64,000 bases of DNA, taken from contig BSDZ01000014.1 of NCBI GenBank assembly GCA_030268105.1, positions 3,663,501-3,727,500 of the forward strand. Reading direction: 5' to 3'. Position numbers and translations under genes: made by a program. This document shows positions 1 through 12,220 of this stretch, piece by piece. Source of the DNA: Volvox africanus. Taxonomy: Eukaryota > Chlorophyta > Chlorophyceae > Chlamydomonadales > Volvocaceae. Every line of letters starts with the position of its first letter. Position 1 is the first letter of the stretch. Below the pieces are notes generated by a model. It was not told where the DNA came from and did no database searches. It saw only the letters and a list, made by a program, of their open reading frames with translations.

Positions 1-2868
1 GCTGCCGCGGCCTTCTTCGCCGCCTCTCGGGCCTTACGCGCCTCCTCCTCCGCCTTCCTTCGCTTCCTGTCCGCCAGCGCGGCCTCCAGGTCGTCTGTGA
101 TCGTGACTCCCTCCACCTGCAGGGCAGGAGAGAGGGGGGAGAGGTGAGAGGTGGGTAAGTCGAATAAACGAGACATGATGTACACCGCTGTAGACGCTGC
201 TGCTGTAAAGTATGGCTACCCGCGATATGGTGGAGGCGACGTCTAGCTCCGTCCAAGAAGTTAGGAGAAGGTGAAAACTTTTGAATGTAAACCATGTAGC
301 CGCCAAGGCCGGAAATAGACGCCCAAAAAAAGGCAATAGAATCCATAATAAAGTTTACCATGGGTAAACTTTATTACGGATTTAGCGGCGAAAAGGTAAC
401 GCATAAAATTTGTTGGGTTCATTGAAGTACGAAATCTGATAGCTGACCGCTGGTGCTGTCATGTGCGTGAACCTCCCAACCAAAGGGCCATAAACCCACC
501 CATCGACCTGGCCCCCAAAATAGCCCGGGCTACCCTAAAGACCGCGGGCGCGCCAACCAAAGGAAGCACAGTCTCACGCAAATTCACCTGGGACAGCGGC
601 GGAGGTAGCAGCCGCGGGCATGGGCGTGCACATGCGAGAGGGAGAAGAAGAAGGGTAAGCGCAAACGAAAAAAAGGCGCGAGAGAAGGCGTCCAAGGCAG
701 GAACCGTGCACCCCAGGAAACCTGGGCCGCTCGCTGAGTTTTGCCGAAAAGGAGCAAGAAGTAAAGAAATAGCCAGGAAGTAATGAATAAATAAATATTG
801 GAAGAAGGATGGGAGGACTCGTATGTACTCCGGGGAACGACAGGACGACGGTCGAAGAGTACGGCATTTGCTTACAAGGGTATCGGAAGAAAACCGGAGG
901 GGGCGTTGAAAGGTGGAGATTAAGGAAATAGGAAAGGCGGAAAGGCACAGATTGAGACGCGGGTTCGCAGGGGCGTACGAAAAGAGAAGGATGAAGAGAG
1001 GATGACAGGGGTAAAGCAGGGGGATGAGAGGTGAGAGGGGTGCGGAGGCGCGGAAGACGCAAAAGGATACCGAAATTAGTACACGAGTGAGGAAAAGGAG
1101 GGGACCGGGGCTCCTAGGTGAAAAGACCCAGGGGCAATAGGCAACATAAGGCCCTAACCTGGGGAAACATGTACAACTAACCGTTACGCCAGCTTCCCAA
1201 GAGGCTCAGTAACCATACCCCCTTCCTCATTACATTTTACGCACATTATAACATTATAAAAAGGATTATCGTCACCGTCTAACCATTAAGGCTTACACAC
1301 AAGCTGGTCGTGACATAAGGCCCCGCGGCTCCTACCTGGATTTTCGATGCATCTGCCAGCGCTGCCTCCATCTCCGCCTCCTGTGCCCCGGCAGCACCGC
1401 GCTTACGGCGCTTGGTGGCATCACCGTCCCGCTCCATCTCCGCCTTCGCCTCCTTGTCGTACACGACATCTCCCGCCAGTGTTTTGATGGGCAGGCCCGC
1501 AGAGGCATGGTCCCGTGGGTCGTCCTGTTCAGGGGGTTGCCGAGACAGAGGTCGAGGAACGAATGTAATGTTACCGGAGAGGGAACTCCCCTTTTCCCTT
1601 TCCCTTTCCCTTTCCCTCCCCGTCCCTCACTCCATCCCACTTATCCCCACACCATGCCAAATCATCACACACTTTGACGCGGCGTGGCGCCCTCTCGTAA
1701 GCCTCCTCCTCAGCATTATCCTCGTCCACGTCCTCCCCACGCTCCGAGCCAGCTCGTCCGCCTTCATAGTCATCCTCATCTCCGTCGCTATCGCCGGCCC
1801 CTCCTGCTGCCGCCCGCTGCTGCCTGGCCTCCGCCGCCTGCTTGACCTGACGTTCCTGTTTAGCGCGGATCGACCTACACGGGAGGCGGCCGGAGTGGAT
1901 GGACCTCAAGAGGCCTTGAGTACTCAGCGCCCCTCCAACGTCCAATACAGTTGTGAGGGACCCGCGTAGTCGGGGCTCTTTTTCGTGAGGCAGCAATTGT
2001 CGGAGTTGGCATGAATCGCATGGGGCCGCACCGTGGCACGTGCAATCTGACAACACCGCCTCGCTGCCGTCTCTGCTTCCACATTAACAATCGCTGCTGC
2101 CACATGGTTGAGGGGCCTGTCCCGCCCAATGCGGCCAATAAGGCACCCAGCCCCCTTTTTGCAATACCGGCTTCATCTCTCCAAAAATGTTGCTCTCCCC
2201 TCCCCCTCTCGTTCCCGCCCCTTCGATTCGCCCCTAGGCCCCCTCCGTTGAGTACATGCCGCTGGGACGTTCCTGGGAAGATGAGAAGTGCATGCAGGGC
2301 TTTCGGGGCGCTTTCTGACCCCGGCTGGCACATTGCCACCCTGCCGGCAAGCCCAGATCCCCCTTCTTTAATCCTCCCATCCTTTTTTGACCGGAGACGC
2401 AGGGGATTGGACGGGGGAGGGAAGGGGAAAGCTAGAGTGCTGCCGCCGCCGCAGGGGTGCTCGGTCAAGTATTATATACGACTTACTCATCGAGCTCCTT
2501 TTGGTTGAGCTTCTTCAGGAAGCCCAGACGACGCTTGTGCTTTTCCACGAAATCTAGGTCCTCTTCGCTGATTTCGAAATCTGAGGCATCGCTATCTTCG
2601 GCGTTGCCTACGAGGGGCACATCCTGCAGCGCCGCGCCGCCGCCGCCCGATTTCTGCGATGCCGAGAGTGCCAAGATACGCTGTCAGAAGGTCGTATATA
2701 TTTTAATTCGGTCATTTTAATATGCATAGTTTCCAACGTCGTATATCACAACTCAACGTTTTTTGGCTTGGGAGTCTTCGCTTGTCCACGCTTCGCTGCA
2801 AGAGCGGCCCCCGAGCGGCCACGCTCTTGTTGTCCCCCGGGTTGGTTATTGGTTTTCCTCTTGTTCAT
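1..2868 (-). CDS. NOC3: Nucleolar complex protein 3 (NOC3)-like, N-terminal part, runs off the left edge
   Basis: Five exons read on the minus strand with consistent phases: 2868-2758, 2680-2487, 1874-1673, 1524-1336 and 116-1 (continuing outside). All junctions are GT-AG. The start is an ATG at 2868 opening a Lys/Arg-rich N-terminus (MNKRKTNNQPGG). It is followed by an acidic stretch, ISEEDLDFVEKHKRRLGFL, and later GLPIKTLAGDVVYDKE and a Lys/Glu/Ala-rich helix. This order (basic start, acidic segment, a LPxKT..G motif, charged helix) recalls plant NOC3 proteins, which act in the nucleolus in 60S pre-ribosome export and in replication initiation. The conserved NOC3/CBF domain would lie outside the window, so the name rests on the weaker N-terminal motifs. 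Another nucleolar coiled-coil protein is possible. The gene diverges from the kinase at 4633. Confidence 0.55.
340..382. repeat. Perfect-looking 20-bp inverted repeat in a NOC3 intron
   Basis: Arms 340-359 and 363-382 are reverse complements with a single mismatch, separated by 3 bp (ATG). It sits in the 1.2-kb intron 117-1335 of the NOC3-like gene. It could be a small fold-back (MITE-like) remnant or an intronic hairpin. Confidence 0.8.
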
Positions 2869-4632
2869 AATGCAAATATAATGGTAGTCGTAAGGTCAGG
2901 AGCAAGAGGGGCGGGAATTCCTGTGCATTTCTTCACGCAATATGGTTATTGACCCAGGTTTAACATAGACAATTATTCATTCAGAACAATGATTTACAAG
3001 ATTTTCATACTTAATGAAATGTCCAGCGTGTTGCGGGAAGCCGGGCACTTTTGTGCCTTGGATTTCGTTAGCTTTCAGTTGCCAACTCCCAGCGTGGCTT
3101 CTCGGGCTTCGGAGGCTCGGGGCATGCACTTTCCATAATGGATGCAATGGTAGTAAGGAATTATCCGTGACTCATATCGTTGCAGACTGGAGTTAACCAC
3201 AGAAACAAGCCAAGCAAGGAAGAGAACGCCCCACCACAAATGCCGTACCACAGAGATGAAAACCAAAACCTACGAGGCAAGGCTGAACGAATAACTAATT
3301 CCAACAATGGCGGTCCGAGAATGAATGAACGAGCAGCGAGTAATGGACTTAGGCACCTTCCTTGGGCTTGGCCGAATCTACTACCACCCCTACAGTAATG
3401 AAAGGATGTCGTTTCAACGCACATTTTGTATACTTTGCCAGCTGCTTGGTTGGCCAGGAGGGCCTACACCGTTCGTCAACACTGTGTTCAGGGTACAGCG
3501 CCTATGCTAAAAACGTCGGCGTGCGCTGCCAGGGGACCTACCTTATTGCTCCCTATCCCTGCTATACAGGCCTATACCAAGCCAAAGTATTTTCTTGTGT
3601 CATCTTTCCTCGTCGAATGCTTTAGAAATGACGGCTTAAACACGTCGGGCTCAAACACCGAGAACGCCGCCTTGGGGTTCAGTGTTCTCAGACCAGCCTC
3701 TATAAGCCCCTGCGGTCCTCTCCGGTGCACAATTACTTGCCACATTCAGGTTTACTCATGCAAGAGGCATGATAAATCTATAGCTGGAGCAATACAATGC
3801 GTCCCTTGGTGCATGGCATTGGTTTAGCCCAGTCTTAAACGCCAACGCTGCCGTCCCGCTTCGACTCGAGGAAACGCGTATCAGGTGGCGGGCGGTTGTC
3901 CCCGATATGTTGCAGTAATAATCTGCATAAAACCTAAGAATATGAAGGGACTCATGCTCAAAACACCCTGCAACGGTGTCGCATCGGCGGGTGCTACTTC
4001 ACCCAACCCCCCCACAACCCCTGCCGCAGGCACTAAAGGACCCCAAATGTATATCAAGAGATTGATAATCATAGAACATTAACCCCTTCACTTAGTAACA
4101 CTGCGCCAACAAAACCGACACGACAAAATATCTTCTGGCGGCCGCTTTGAAAACGGTAACCAGTGGCACGCACAATGGTAATAGCATGTTGATAATGTCT
4201 CATGTAACATCTATCTTGTAAGGATAGACGCAAATAGACGGGTGCAGTTTATCCGGTATATTCCCCTATGGCACCTGAAGGAAATTTCAAACAATTAAAG
4301 TAGGATTGCGTATGCCTAACTGATTCGTATTCATGCACTTTATGGGGTGAATGAAAATTGGAGTGTCAAATTTGCATGTCACAAAGTGAGTCGTATACTG
4401 CGAAGTCGTTCACCGCTTGACTTGCACTAAAAGAGCATCTCCTCCCATACCCCACATTTGGCCATGTACCGAACACTTTTATAAGATGTCTTAGAGTAAT
4501 GGTTGAACCTTGCTGGAGCCACCTCTCCTCACCTTCTGTGCCGCTATGGTGACTGCTGTGACCGGCGCCCAGCCCCCCATTTTTGGTGTTTCCGCTTCGT
4601 ATGGTAGCCTACTTACGCTTGGTGCAGCGCCT
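2869..4632. other. Intergenic region between divergent NOC3-like and kinase genes
   Basis: No reading frame here resembles a known protein. The two flanking genes start outward from it, so both promoters should lie inside. I could not single out a TATA box or a repeat with confidence. An in-frame ATG at 4546, upstream of the chosen kinase start at 4633, could extend the kinase by 29 residues. Confidence 0.5.
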
Positions 4633-7600
4633 ATGGCTTCCGGCCGCAAGCGGACAAAGGGCGACGTATGCGAGGCTCTCATTGGGCGACTTCAAGAGCG
4701 TGGTGACGTGGCGCTGGACGCCGACCTGTTGTCGGGCATACGCCAGCATTTCGAGAGCTTACCTACCCGCTATGCTTTAGACGTAAACGTGGATGGGCTG
4801 GATGTGCTAAGTCATAAGCGCCTCCTCGATGAAGCTCGGGCAGACCCAACTACTGTATCATTCGCCGTGCGGCCCGTGGAAATACTAGCACAGCGAGCAG
4901 AATCATCCTTGCCGCACGAGGTGTGTTCCAATCTCTTGTGTCAACTCTATAGCGGACCTGTGCTGAGCCTTGTCTACGCATCGCAGCTCCCGCGCGCCTA
5001 CTCGAGGAGACTGGGCTTATGTCGACCAGCTTTTGGCTCATCCCCAAATCTTCAGGTAGCAGCACAGTTTTCAGTCCCGGAATATGCGGCGGCTGGGTCG
5101 AGTACAACAGGGAACCCTTGTGCGCAGGCGCTGGCGCTCGAAGTTGGGGATAAAGCGGAGGGCCAGGAGGCCGAGTCTGCGACAGTCGGGTCCAATCGGC
5201 CTGCAGAAGACCACTCAGTTTTCTATGAAATTACAATAGCTTCGGTTGATCAACCAAAGCTTCTGAGCAGGCTTTCCGAGGCGTTGGTAAGAGGAAAAGT
5301 TACATCCGTTTGCTACCGACCACCTCTGAGAAAGCTTTGCCTTGCAGGGGGACTTAGGGCTCAACATTCGGGAAGCTCACGCCTTTAACACGAATGACGG
5401 TTTCTCGCTAGATGTCTTCGTTGTAGATCAATGGCAAGGACAGGTGCGTTGATGCGATTTGACGCCTCCCTCGCCTTGTGGTTGCTGCTGACATGGTCAG
5501 TTTCATGTTGGTGTGCAGCCGGGGCAAAGCTTGGAGGAGCTCTTGGGACAGCGGCTCTTGCAAATGCCACCACCTCCGCGGAGGGGAGCCGCACCACCTA
5601 CCCCAACGCCGGGTGTGCCAACGCCTGGCTCGTTGGCGATGCGGTTGCCAGTGGAGCAAGCGCCAAGCTTCTCCCAGGTGCGCAGCCAGTTTCATGTCAG
5701 GTACTTTCAGGTTTGCGGTGGTGTGCTGTAAACGTCCGAACATGATTGCCCGAACGCGCACGTAAGCTTGGTTATGAGCAGGCAGTTTAACATGGTTTCG
5801 GAGGCAACCACGTAGGGGACTGCGTGCATCTGTGTGGCATTTCGAGTGCAAACGACTTATTTGGCGTCCATGCCCTGCTGGGCATGTCCACCTCCCGGGA
5901 TGGGGCCCTTTGGAGAGGCCGTGCCTCGCTCCCGCCACACTGCAAAGAGCATCAAGGGGCGATATGTTTGTGTTGTCTGAGAGGTGTATACGGCCTTCAT
6001 ATTTTGAAATGCGCAGGCTGCGGGGCCCAGGCCGGAGTCGCCCTTATTAGATGACTGGGAAATCGATATTACCCAGCTCCATATCGAGGCAAAGGTCGCG
6101 TCGGGGGCCTTCAGCAACCTGTATAAGGGGACGTATTGCGGGCAGGAGGTAGCCGTAAAAATTCTGAAAGACGTCACCGACGACTCGACGCAATACCAGG
6201 AGTTCCTGCAGGTGGGTTTCGGAGTGCGAAATGGGGTTGTGGAAATTGATGGAGTCGTACAATGGATGCGGTGAGTGCATGGGTCAGAAATGGTTGCATA
6301 GCAGCGCCAACCCGTAGAGAGGAACCCACTGGCGTTTACGGTGCTGCGGCGTGTTCCCTTTTAGTGGTTGCACCTCCAGGAAAAGACTTAGACAACGACT
6401 CGGTATTCTTTCACACGGGATGCGGTGATGTAATTGCGCCTGCCCATTTGACATCATTCGCTGAGCTCAGAGGAAGTTTGGATTTTATGTGTTCATGTCT
6501 TGCAATGCACTGTACACGTCTTACGGATGCGGCTTGCTGCTACAATGCTATGCATTACGGCCGCCAGTTGCAGGGCTTCTCTTCGGACGACGGGGGATGC
6601 GCTAGGAGCACGCTTATTTTGCGCTGGTCCCAATTCGCATTCAGTCGAATCAAGGATTGCTTTGACCACGATTTTGGACACCCTCTGCATGCTTCATTTG
6701 CATATCAATTGCATAGCATTATTTCAGAAGCAATGATATATTAGTACTGATCTGTGCGACGTGTGTCCGGTCCCTTAGGAGGTATCCATTATGCGGAAGG
6801 TTCGCCACAAGAACGTCGTCCAGTTCATTGGGGCGTGCACGCGTAAGCCCAACCTGTGCATCGTCTTCGAGTACATGTCGGGTGGAAGCGTGTACGACTA
6901 CATCAGGCGGGTAAGTACACAGCCTTTCTTCATGACGGCGCGGTGGATTATGAGGAACTCGGACGATTACTACCCTACTTAGTCGGTATGTCACCTCGAA
7001 ACGCCCACGCAAATGCGGTTAGCGAAACAGATTGGGAGTGTGCACACGCTGTCACGGAGATCGGATGGAGGGGCTATCAATTGTCCCTTATCCGTGTATG
7101 ATCACTAACACGGCACGAAGGAATGGTTGGCATGACCATGCGACCATTCGATGGATCCATGGCAATGATTTGGAGGGCCGCTCAGCTTGTTGTAGTGTGT
7201 AATGTGCTTTTGACGAGTTTGCTGTTTGTTGCTTTTGGGCGCCTTAATGTGCAGGAGGGTCCCTTGAAGCTCTCAGCGATCCTTAAACTGGCAGCGGATG
7301 TTGCGCGTGGAATGGATTACTTGCACCAGCGGAAAATTATCCATCGCGACCTGAAGGCCGCAAACTTGCTGATGGACGAAAATGCTATCGTCAAAATAGC
7401 CGACTTTGGTAAGTGCTGTTGCACATAGACAACCAAAGTTGGTTGAGCTGCAGTGGGCAGGTAAAGCGAACTCCCCTTATTACCACACCTCAGTCTCTTG
7501 CGTGTTCGAGCCCTCTCGACAAACACCGATGCTCTGGGCTGACCTTCTGTTTTGCCTTGATTTCCCTGCGTGAAGGTGTGGCGCGCGTCATTGCGACCTC

Positions 7601-8358
7601 AGGCGACATGACCGCGGAGACAGGCACGTACCGGTGGATGGCGCCGGAGGTGATTGAGCACAAACCGTACGATGAGAAAGCGGACGTGTTTTCGTTTGGC
7701 ATCGTTTTATGGGAGCTGCTCACATGCAAGGCAAGTGATGCGAACGCCTGGCTCAAGTGCGGCGAGATCCCCAGCTTCCATCCCGGCGCCTTGCGCATCC
7801 ACCTGGGTGGGGCAACCCTGCGCGGTGTGGTCCATAGGAACAAACCGTATAAATGGACAAGGTCACGAACGCCCTTTGAAGATCTTTAGAGGGCGGTCGC
7901 AACCTTGTCCATGGGGATTTGCATGCCAGTTCGTTACGGCCCTCCCCCTTGCCTAGTGTGGTGCTTGATGCCTGCATATTTTCCCCTTCCTGATATGTGT
8001 TCTCGAGAGTCGGCCGGGATGACCAATCCGGACTATCTGTGGACGCATATGCCTACGCCTACGGTTGTCGCCTAACACCTGCGCACAGGTGCCATATACG
8101 GACATGACACCGCTCCAGGCAGCAGTGGGGGTCGTACAGAAGGGCTTGCGGCCGGCCATTCCCCCGAACTGTCCCCTGCCCGTGGCGGAGCTCATGGGGA
8201 CGTGCTGGACCGGGGAGCCCGCGCAGCGGCCCAGCTTCAGGGATCTTGCGCCCCGACTGCAGGCGCTTTACTTGATGTCCATGGATGAGGAGAAAAGGCA
8301 GGAAACCAAGCCCGTCGCTGCGAAACAGGGCCTGCTGTCGAAGCTCCGTGGAAAGTGA
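4633..8358 (+). CDS. ACT-domain plant Raf-like (STY8/17/46-type) protein kinase
   Basis: Eight exons: 4633-5286, 5348-5443, 5519-5677, 6017-6211, 6779-6910, 7255-7408, 7576-7730, 8089-8358, giving about 604 aa. The N-terminus has [20 protein letters not shown], typical of Arabidopsis STY kinases. The ACT domain follows ([15 protein letters not shown], then [20 protein letters not shown]). The kinase domain has a modified Gly loop (ASGAFSN), [56 protein letters not shown], and [16 protein letters not shown]. All catalytic residues are present, so it should be active as a dual-specificity Ser/Thr/Tyr kinase. In Arabidopsis this group phosphorylates chloroplast transit peptides; the substrate here is inferred. 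Intron 7731-8088 uses a GC donor. A 66-bp in-frame stretch at 4921-4986 with gt...cag ends may be an extra intron. Confidence 0.93.
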
Positions 8359-10374
8359 AGTGAAGGGACCCAGATGTACCTGATCCAGTGTAGGAAGCGA
8401 CTGCAAGCGGCTTCAGTTACCATCAAGCACAAGTGGCAGGCGCCGGCAGATCGGCATACGGGTGGTATTAATATGGCGCAATATCGCACCGCACCGTTCG
8501 TGATGCTTGCAAATTGCAGCATCCATGATGCTAACGGCGATGCAGCTCCTCAAGCCGGTCCGCACATGAGCTCGCTGGCAGGCTGGCTAGCAAGCCAAGT
8601 GTTCCTGCACCGGGCCAGCAAGGATTCGGGATGATGAGATGAGCTACAACAGATTGCAATGCCGGAGTTGCGCTTTGTAGAAGTTGCGGCGGTGGGGCGG
8701 TTACCATGTCGGGCTATGCATCCTCATCTAGGGAGCGTGATAGTGCGGAAGGCGTTGTCACAGACACAACAGCCGTGGATGGGCCATTAAAACTCGTCCC
8801 TGTTCATTTCCAGTGCCGATAGGGAGTTCTGTGTTCCAGGTCAGAGAGTATTTGGTATTCAGTTTATCCCGTGAGTGTGCTCATTTCAGGCAACGGCGGG
8901 GGTTTATTGGGGAACCGGGAAACGGATAGCTGGGTTGGGTGAGGCGACAGTGCACAATGCCAGGAGGACCGAGGACCTTGCTGCTGCAGTCGTGGTTTTG
9001 GGAAGGAGGACCTCGTATTTCAGCAGCAGCTCTGCTGCCACTGTGCACGGCGGCATGTCGCAACAAGAGCGTCCATACTTATGCCGACGAAATGAACGAG
9101 CGTGTCCATTTGTTTGTATGCACGCGGAAGCCCGCCAAAGTGGTGAGCTGTCGCAAAACACCCAGCCTTTGGTGGGCACCGCCAAAGGTTAAGGCTTTCT
9201 TACCTCTGGTGCGCAGTTTTGGCTTCGTTGTTTTGCTGCATTGTTGCGTTCCGGGCGCCAAGATGTGCGGTGGAAAATGGCTGCCGTTGCGCCCAAATTA
9301 CCCGGCGGGGATTTCCAAGACCGCGACGGATGTGGGGCACCTATGTGGGCTGGGGCAATGTGCTGGATGAAGCTGAGGCTGCTGGTCTCCTGCGATTGAT
9401 GGGTGCGCGCCAATGGACGGCTCCTCTCCGGCGAGTCCTCAGTCGGGTGGTATTTTCAACCGTCAGCTTGGAAGGTGCGTAGGTCTTGTTGTGACGATGG
9501 GTGAACAATTAGTAAAGAAAAGAGAATGTGCCACTTTGCTAACCATCTGATGGCGGTGACACCGCTATTAGCCAGGAGCAGCGATCGGAGAAGCTGTGTG
9601 CGTCTGAGGCTGGTAGCGTGGCGTATTTTGGAGTGCAAGTTGGAGTGCCAGAATGGACCTGTAGTAGCGGCGGTGGCGTCGGTATATAAGCGTTGGGTAT
9701 TCTAATAGAGTTTAAAAGATCCATCCTTTGGGTGACACACGGCACGCAGCTCCATAAGCGTGCGCGGCGGATTTGTAGGCGCCGTGCAAGTTTTCCCAGC
9801 TGCTATTCATCTTGGGGTGACAAGAGTGCATTGACACCGCTTCTCCGGATTTGGGCGTCGGAGTGCGTGCAGCTCTTCTAGTGCGCGGGATGGACAGGAG
9901 GGAGTTTCCCCCCACGGACCATAGGCTTGCGCGTCGCTTGCCTAGATACTGATTGGATGTGAAAGGCCGGATGCCTAAAGGAGGAATGATTATTCGAGAA
10001 CAAGTCTTGAAGAGAGGCTGTTCAGCTGTCCGTTATGCAGCGAATTGGCTCCGCGTGACGACATACCCTACATGCCAGTCCGCGCAGGGGTGTGTCGCGT
10101 AGCGGGACAGAGCAGTGGTCTTCCTTGTAGTCTTGTAGTCATGTACTTAAGGGTTGCACCACCGCTAAGTTCGGGCAACCATCAGCAACAAGAGCAGGGA
10201 GCTTTTGCATTGTAAACATGCCAGCAAGCGTGTTGGTCACAACTTTTCTCTATAATGTCGCTCCTGTTTGGCGACGTGTTGCATGACAATCGACATGCAA
10301 CAAGAGAAGGTTCCTCGCAGCTGATTACGCTGATGGAAAAGAGCTAGCACCTTCAAACGCTTGCCTCAGCCCAA
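8359..10374. other. Region between convergent kinase and cytochrome b5 genes (probable 3' UTRs)
   Basis: No protein-like frame was recognised. The first TGTAA downstream of the kinase stop is at 10211, and the first TGTAA for the minus-strand cytochrome b5 gene is at 10379-10375. The kinase 3' UTR may therefore be long (about 1.85 kb), or an unrecognised gene lies here. Confidence 0.4.
10211..10215 (+). promoter_or_regulatory. Candidate poly(A) signal TGTAA for the kinase gene
   Basis: First TGTAA on the plus strand after the kinase stop. TGTAA is the usual polyadenylation signal of Chlamydomonas and Volvox. Confidence 0.4.
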
Positions 10375-10379
10375 TTACA
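10375..10379 (-). promoter_or_regulatory. Candidate poly(A) signal TGTAA for cytochrome b5
   Basis: Reads TGTAA on the minus strand about 230 bp after the cytochrome b5 stop, a normal volvocine 3' UTR length. Confidence 0.5.
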
Positions 10380-10607
10380 TATGGCGCTGTTAGAGCCCAC
10401 GTGCTCACGCGCCTCTCCCGTTTCTTGTCCGCCATCATGCACACACTGCGGGGCTTTACGGACCCATCACATCTTACAACCCAAGACAAGGCGGCTGTGG
10501 ATGCATCCCCCACGTACGGACTCTTACGGCAGAAGTTTTTGACTCCACCCAACAACTAGTAACGTGTCATAAGTCAGCATCAGTATGAGTGAACACTCTG
10601 TGATTGA

Positions 10608-11367
10608 TTACCGGCTGGAAAAATAGAAGTTTAACGCTAAGGCAGCCACAAGGATAAGAAGCGGCAGAATGACGTGGAAGGCCCGCGTCGCGGAGTCCTT
10701 CTGCTTCAGCTGTTTTTGCGCATTCCGGCTTTGCTGCTGCTCTTGCGCCCCAGCTGGCGCACTATCGCCGCCCTGCGTTCAGAGCGGCAAAGGCGTGGGT
10801 GGGGTCAATCATGCCGCTTCCAACTGTACGTCTTGCCTTGCCCTCCCCAGCTCTTGCAGAAAGCGCCAGAGTCCAACCCTCACCCCCTTCACCGCCATCC
10901 CTTTGCACACATACCTCGAACTCGCCGATAAGGTACTTCTCAAGAAGCTTCTTTGCAGAGTTACTGTGCCCAATTTCTTCGAAATCTTGCGTTGCATCCT
11001 TTCCTGTGGCACAATTCGCACGTTGACGACAGCTTTACCTCGTGAAGGGAAGTTTGCACAAAAAGCAAGCGATCACCCGGCTGCTCGCTAAGGAAGCGCG
11101 CCCTCTACCTTCACCATCGCTAGGCAGTTGTCAACGCCAGCCGACGCAATGGTGGCTGGCTTCCCATTTGATTGAAACACATATTGAAAATCCTAGCTGA
11201 TTCATATTATACTGCGTACCTGTCGATGAAAGAATTATGTCAAAGCCGCCCGGATGCTCCTCCAAAAACTCTGTAACATCATAGACTTTGCCGTGCACTA
11301 CAAGCCAACAAGACTTATCACTTGTGTGGGCTTTAACATCCGAAAGGGAGTAAACCTTTAGTGACAT
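10608..11367 (-). CDS. Cytochrome b5, ER tail-anchored
   Basis: Complete three-exon gene on the minus strand: 11367-11220, 11003-10915, 10772-10608, giving 133 aa with matching phases. The heme domain starts [20 protein letters not shown]. It carries the first axial histidine in EEHPGGFD and the second in [11 protein letters not shown], so it should bind heme. A Gln/Ala-rich linker leads to a C-terminal hydrophobic segment ([18 protein letters not shown]) with a short polar end, FSSR*, the form expected of a tail anchor in the ER membrane. Such proteins donate electrons to desaturases, hydroxylases and P450s. The length fits microsomal cytochrome b5. Function is well supported; the exact partner enzyme is not visible. 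Confidence 0.95.
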
Positions 11368-12220
11368 ATTTGCCAATCAGCTGCTCTCAAAGTACCTCAG
11401 TTGCTTACAGAGCTGGAATAAGAAACATGAATTTTCGCTATGACATGAGTAGTCGAGCTGTCTTTTATGTTCCAAGATGAACCACATCCGTCAAGTTGTA
11501 CAGTCTCTCAACAGAGTTTCAAATCCAACGTGCTGAGTGCATTCGCCTGACGATAAAAGCTCACTTCTCTATTATTTTTACGCCTGGATACATATCTGTC
11601 CGCGCTACTTGCGGCAGTAGGCCCTTCTGCCGAGTGCCAGTCAACGTCGTAACGGCACACGATCACTGTTTTTTGTCTCGCGCTTGAGGCACAAAACAAC
11701 GGCAGTCTTTACTCTTTCAACAGCGTAATGTACGGCGCGTGGTTTGCCACACATCACCATACATATTTTTCGAGCCGAACTACATTATTATATGCAGCTT
11801 CCTGCAGAAGGTTGGTGCCACCTGCTGCGTTTGGGACATGCTACTCGAACTCCAGGACATCCACCGAGAGGCATCCATATCCGATCACCTTCTTCAGAGT
11901 TACACATTACATAGCGGGAATCTCCACAGTAAGCGTATCCTTAACAGCAGGGGGCCGGGCACCCGCGCAAAGCAAAATCAGATCGATATCGTCTCGGTTC
12001 AGTCTGTCCAGCAGGTTGTGGGAAGGAGTTGCCCGCTGACGGTCCCCAGACTTTATACATCATACTTCACTGCTGGGGCAACCTGCAGCTTTGTACGACA
12101 TAACTAGCCCTCTTCGACCTCAACTGCTGTCAACCACAATGTTTTCTTCACTCGCCCTGTATGCATCTGATCTAGCCGCTTTGCCATCATCCATCGTGCG
12201 TAAGTGACCCAGTTGGCGCC
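11368..12220. other. Spacer between RNA-binding protein 3' end and cytochrome b5 start
   Basis: No gene recognised. On the minus strand two overlapping-distance TGTAA signals occur at 11904-11900 and 11911-11907, suitable as poly(A) sites for the RNA-binding gene about 310 bp upstream of them. The remainder must hold the cytochrome b5 promoter. Confidence 0.5.
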
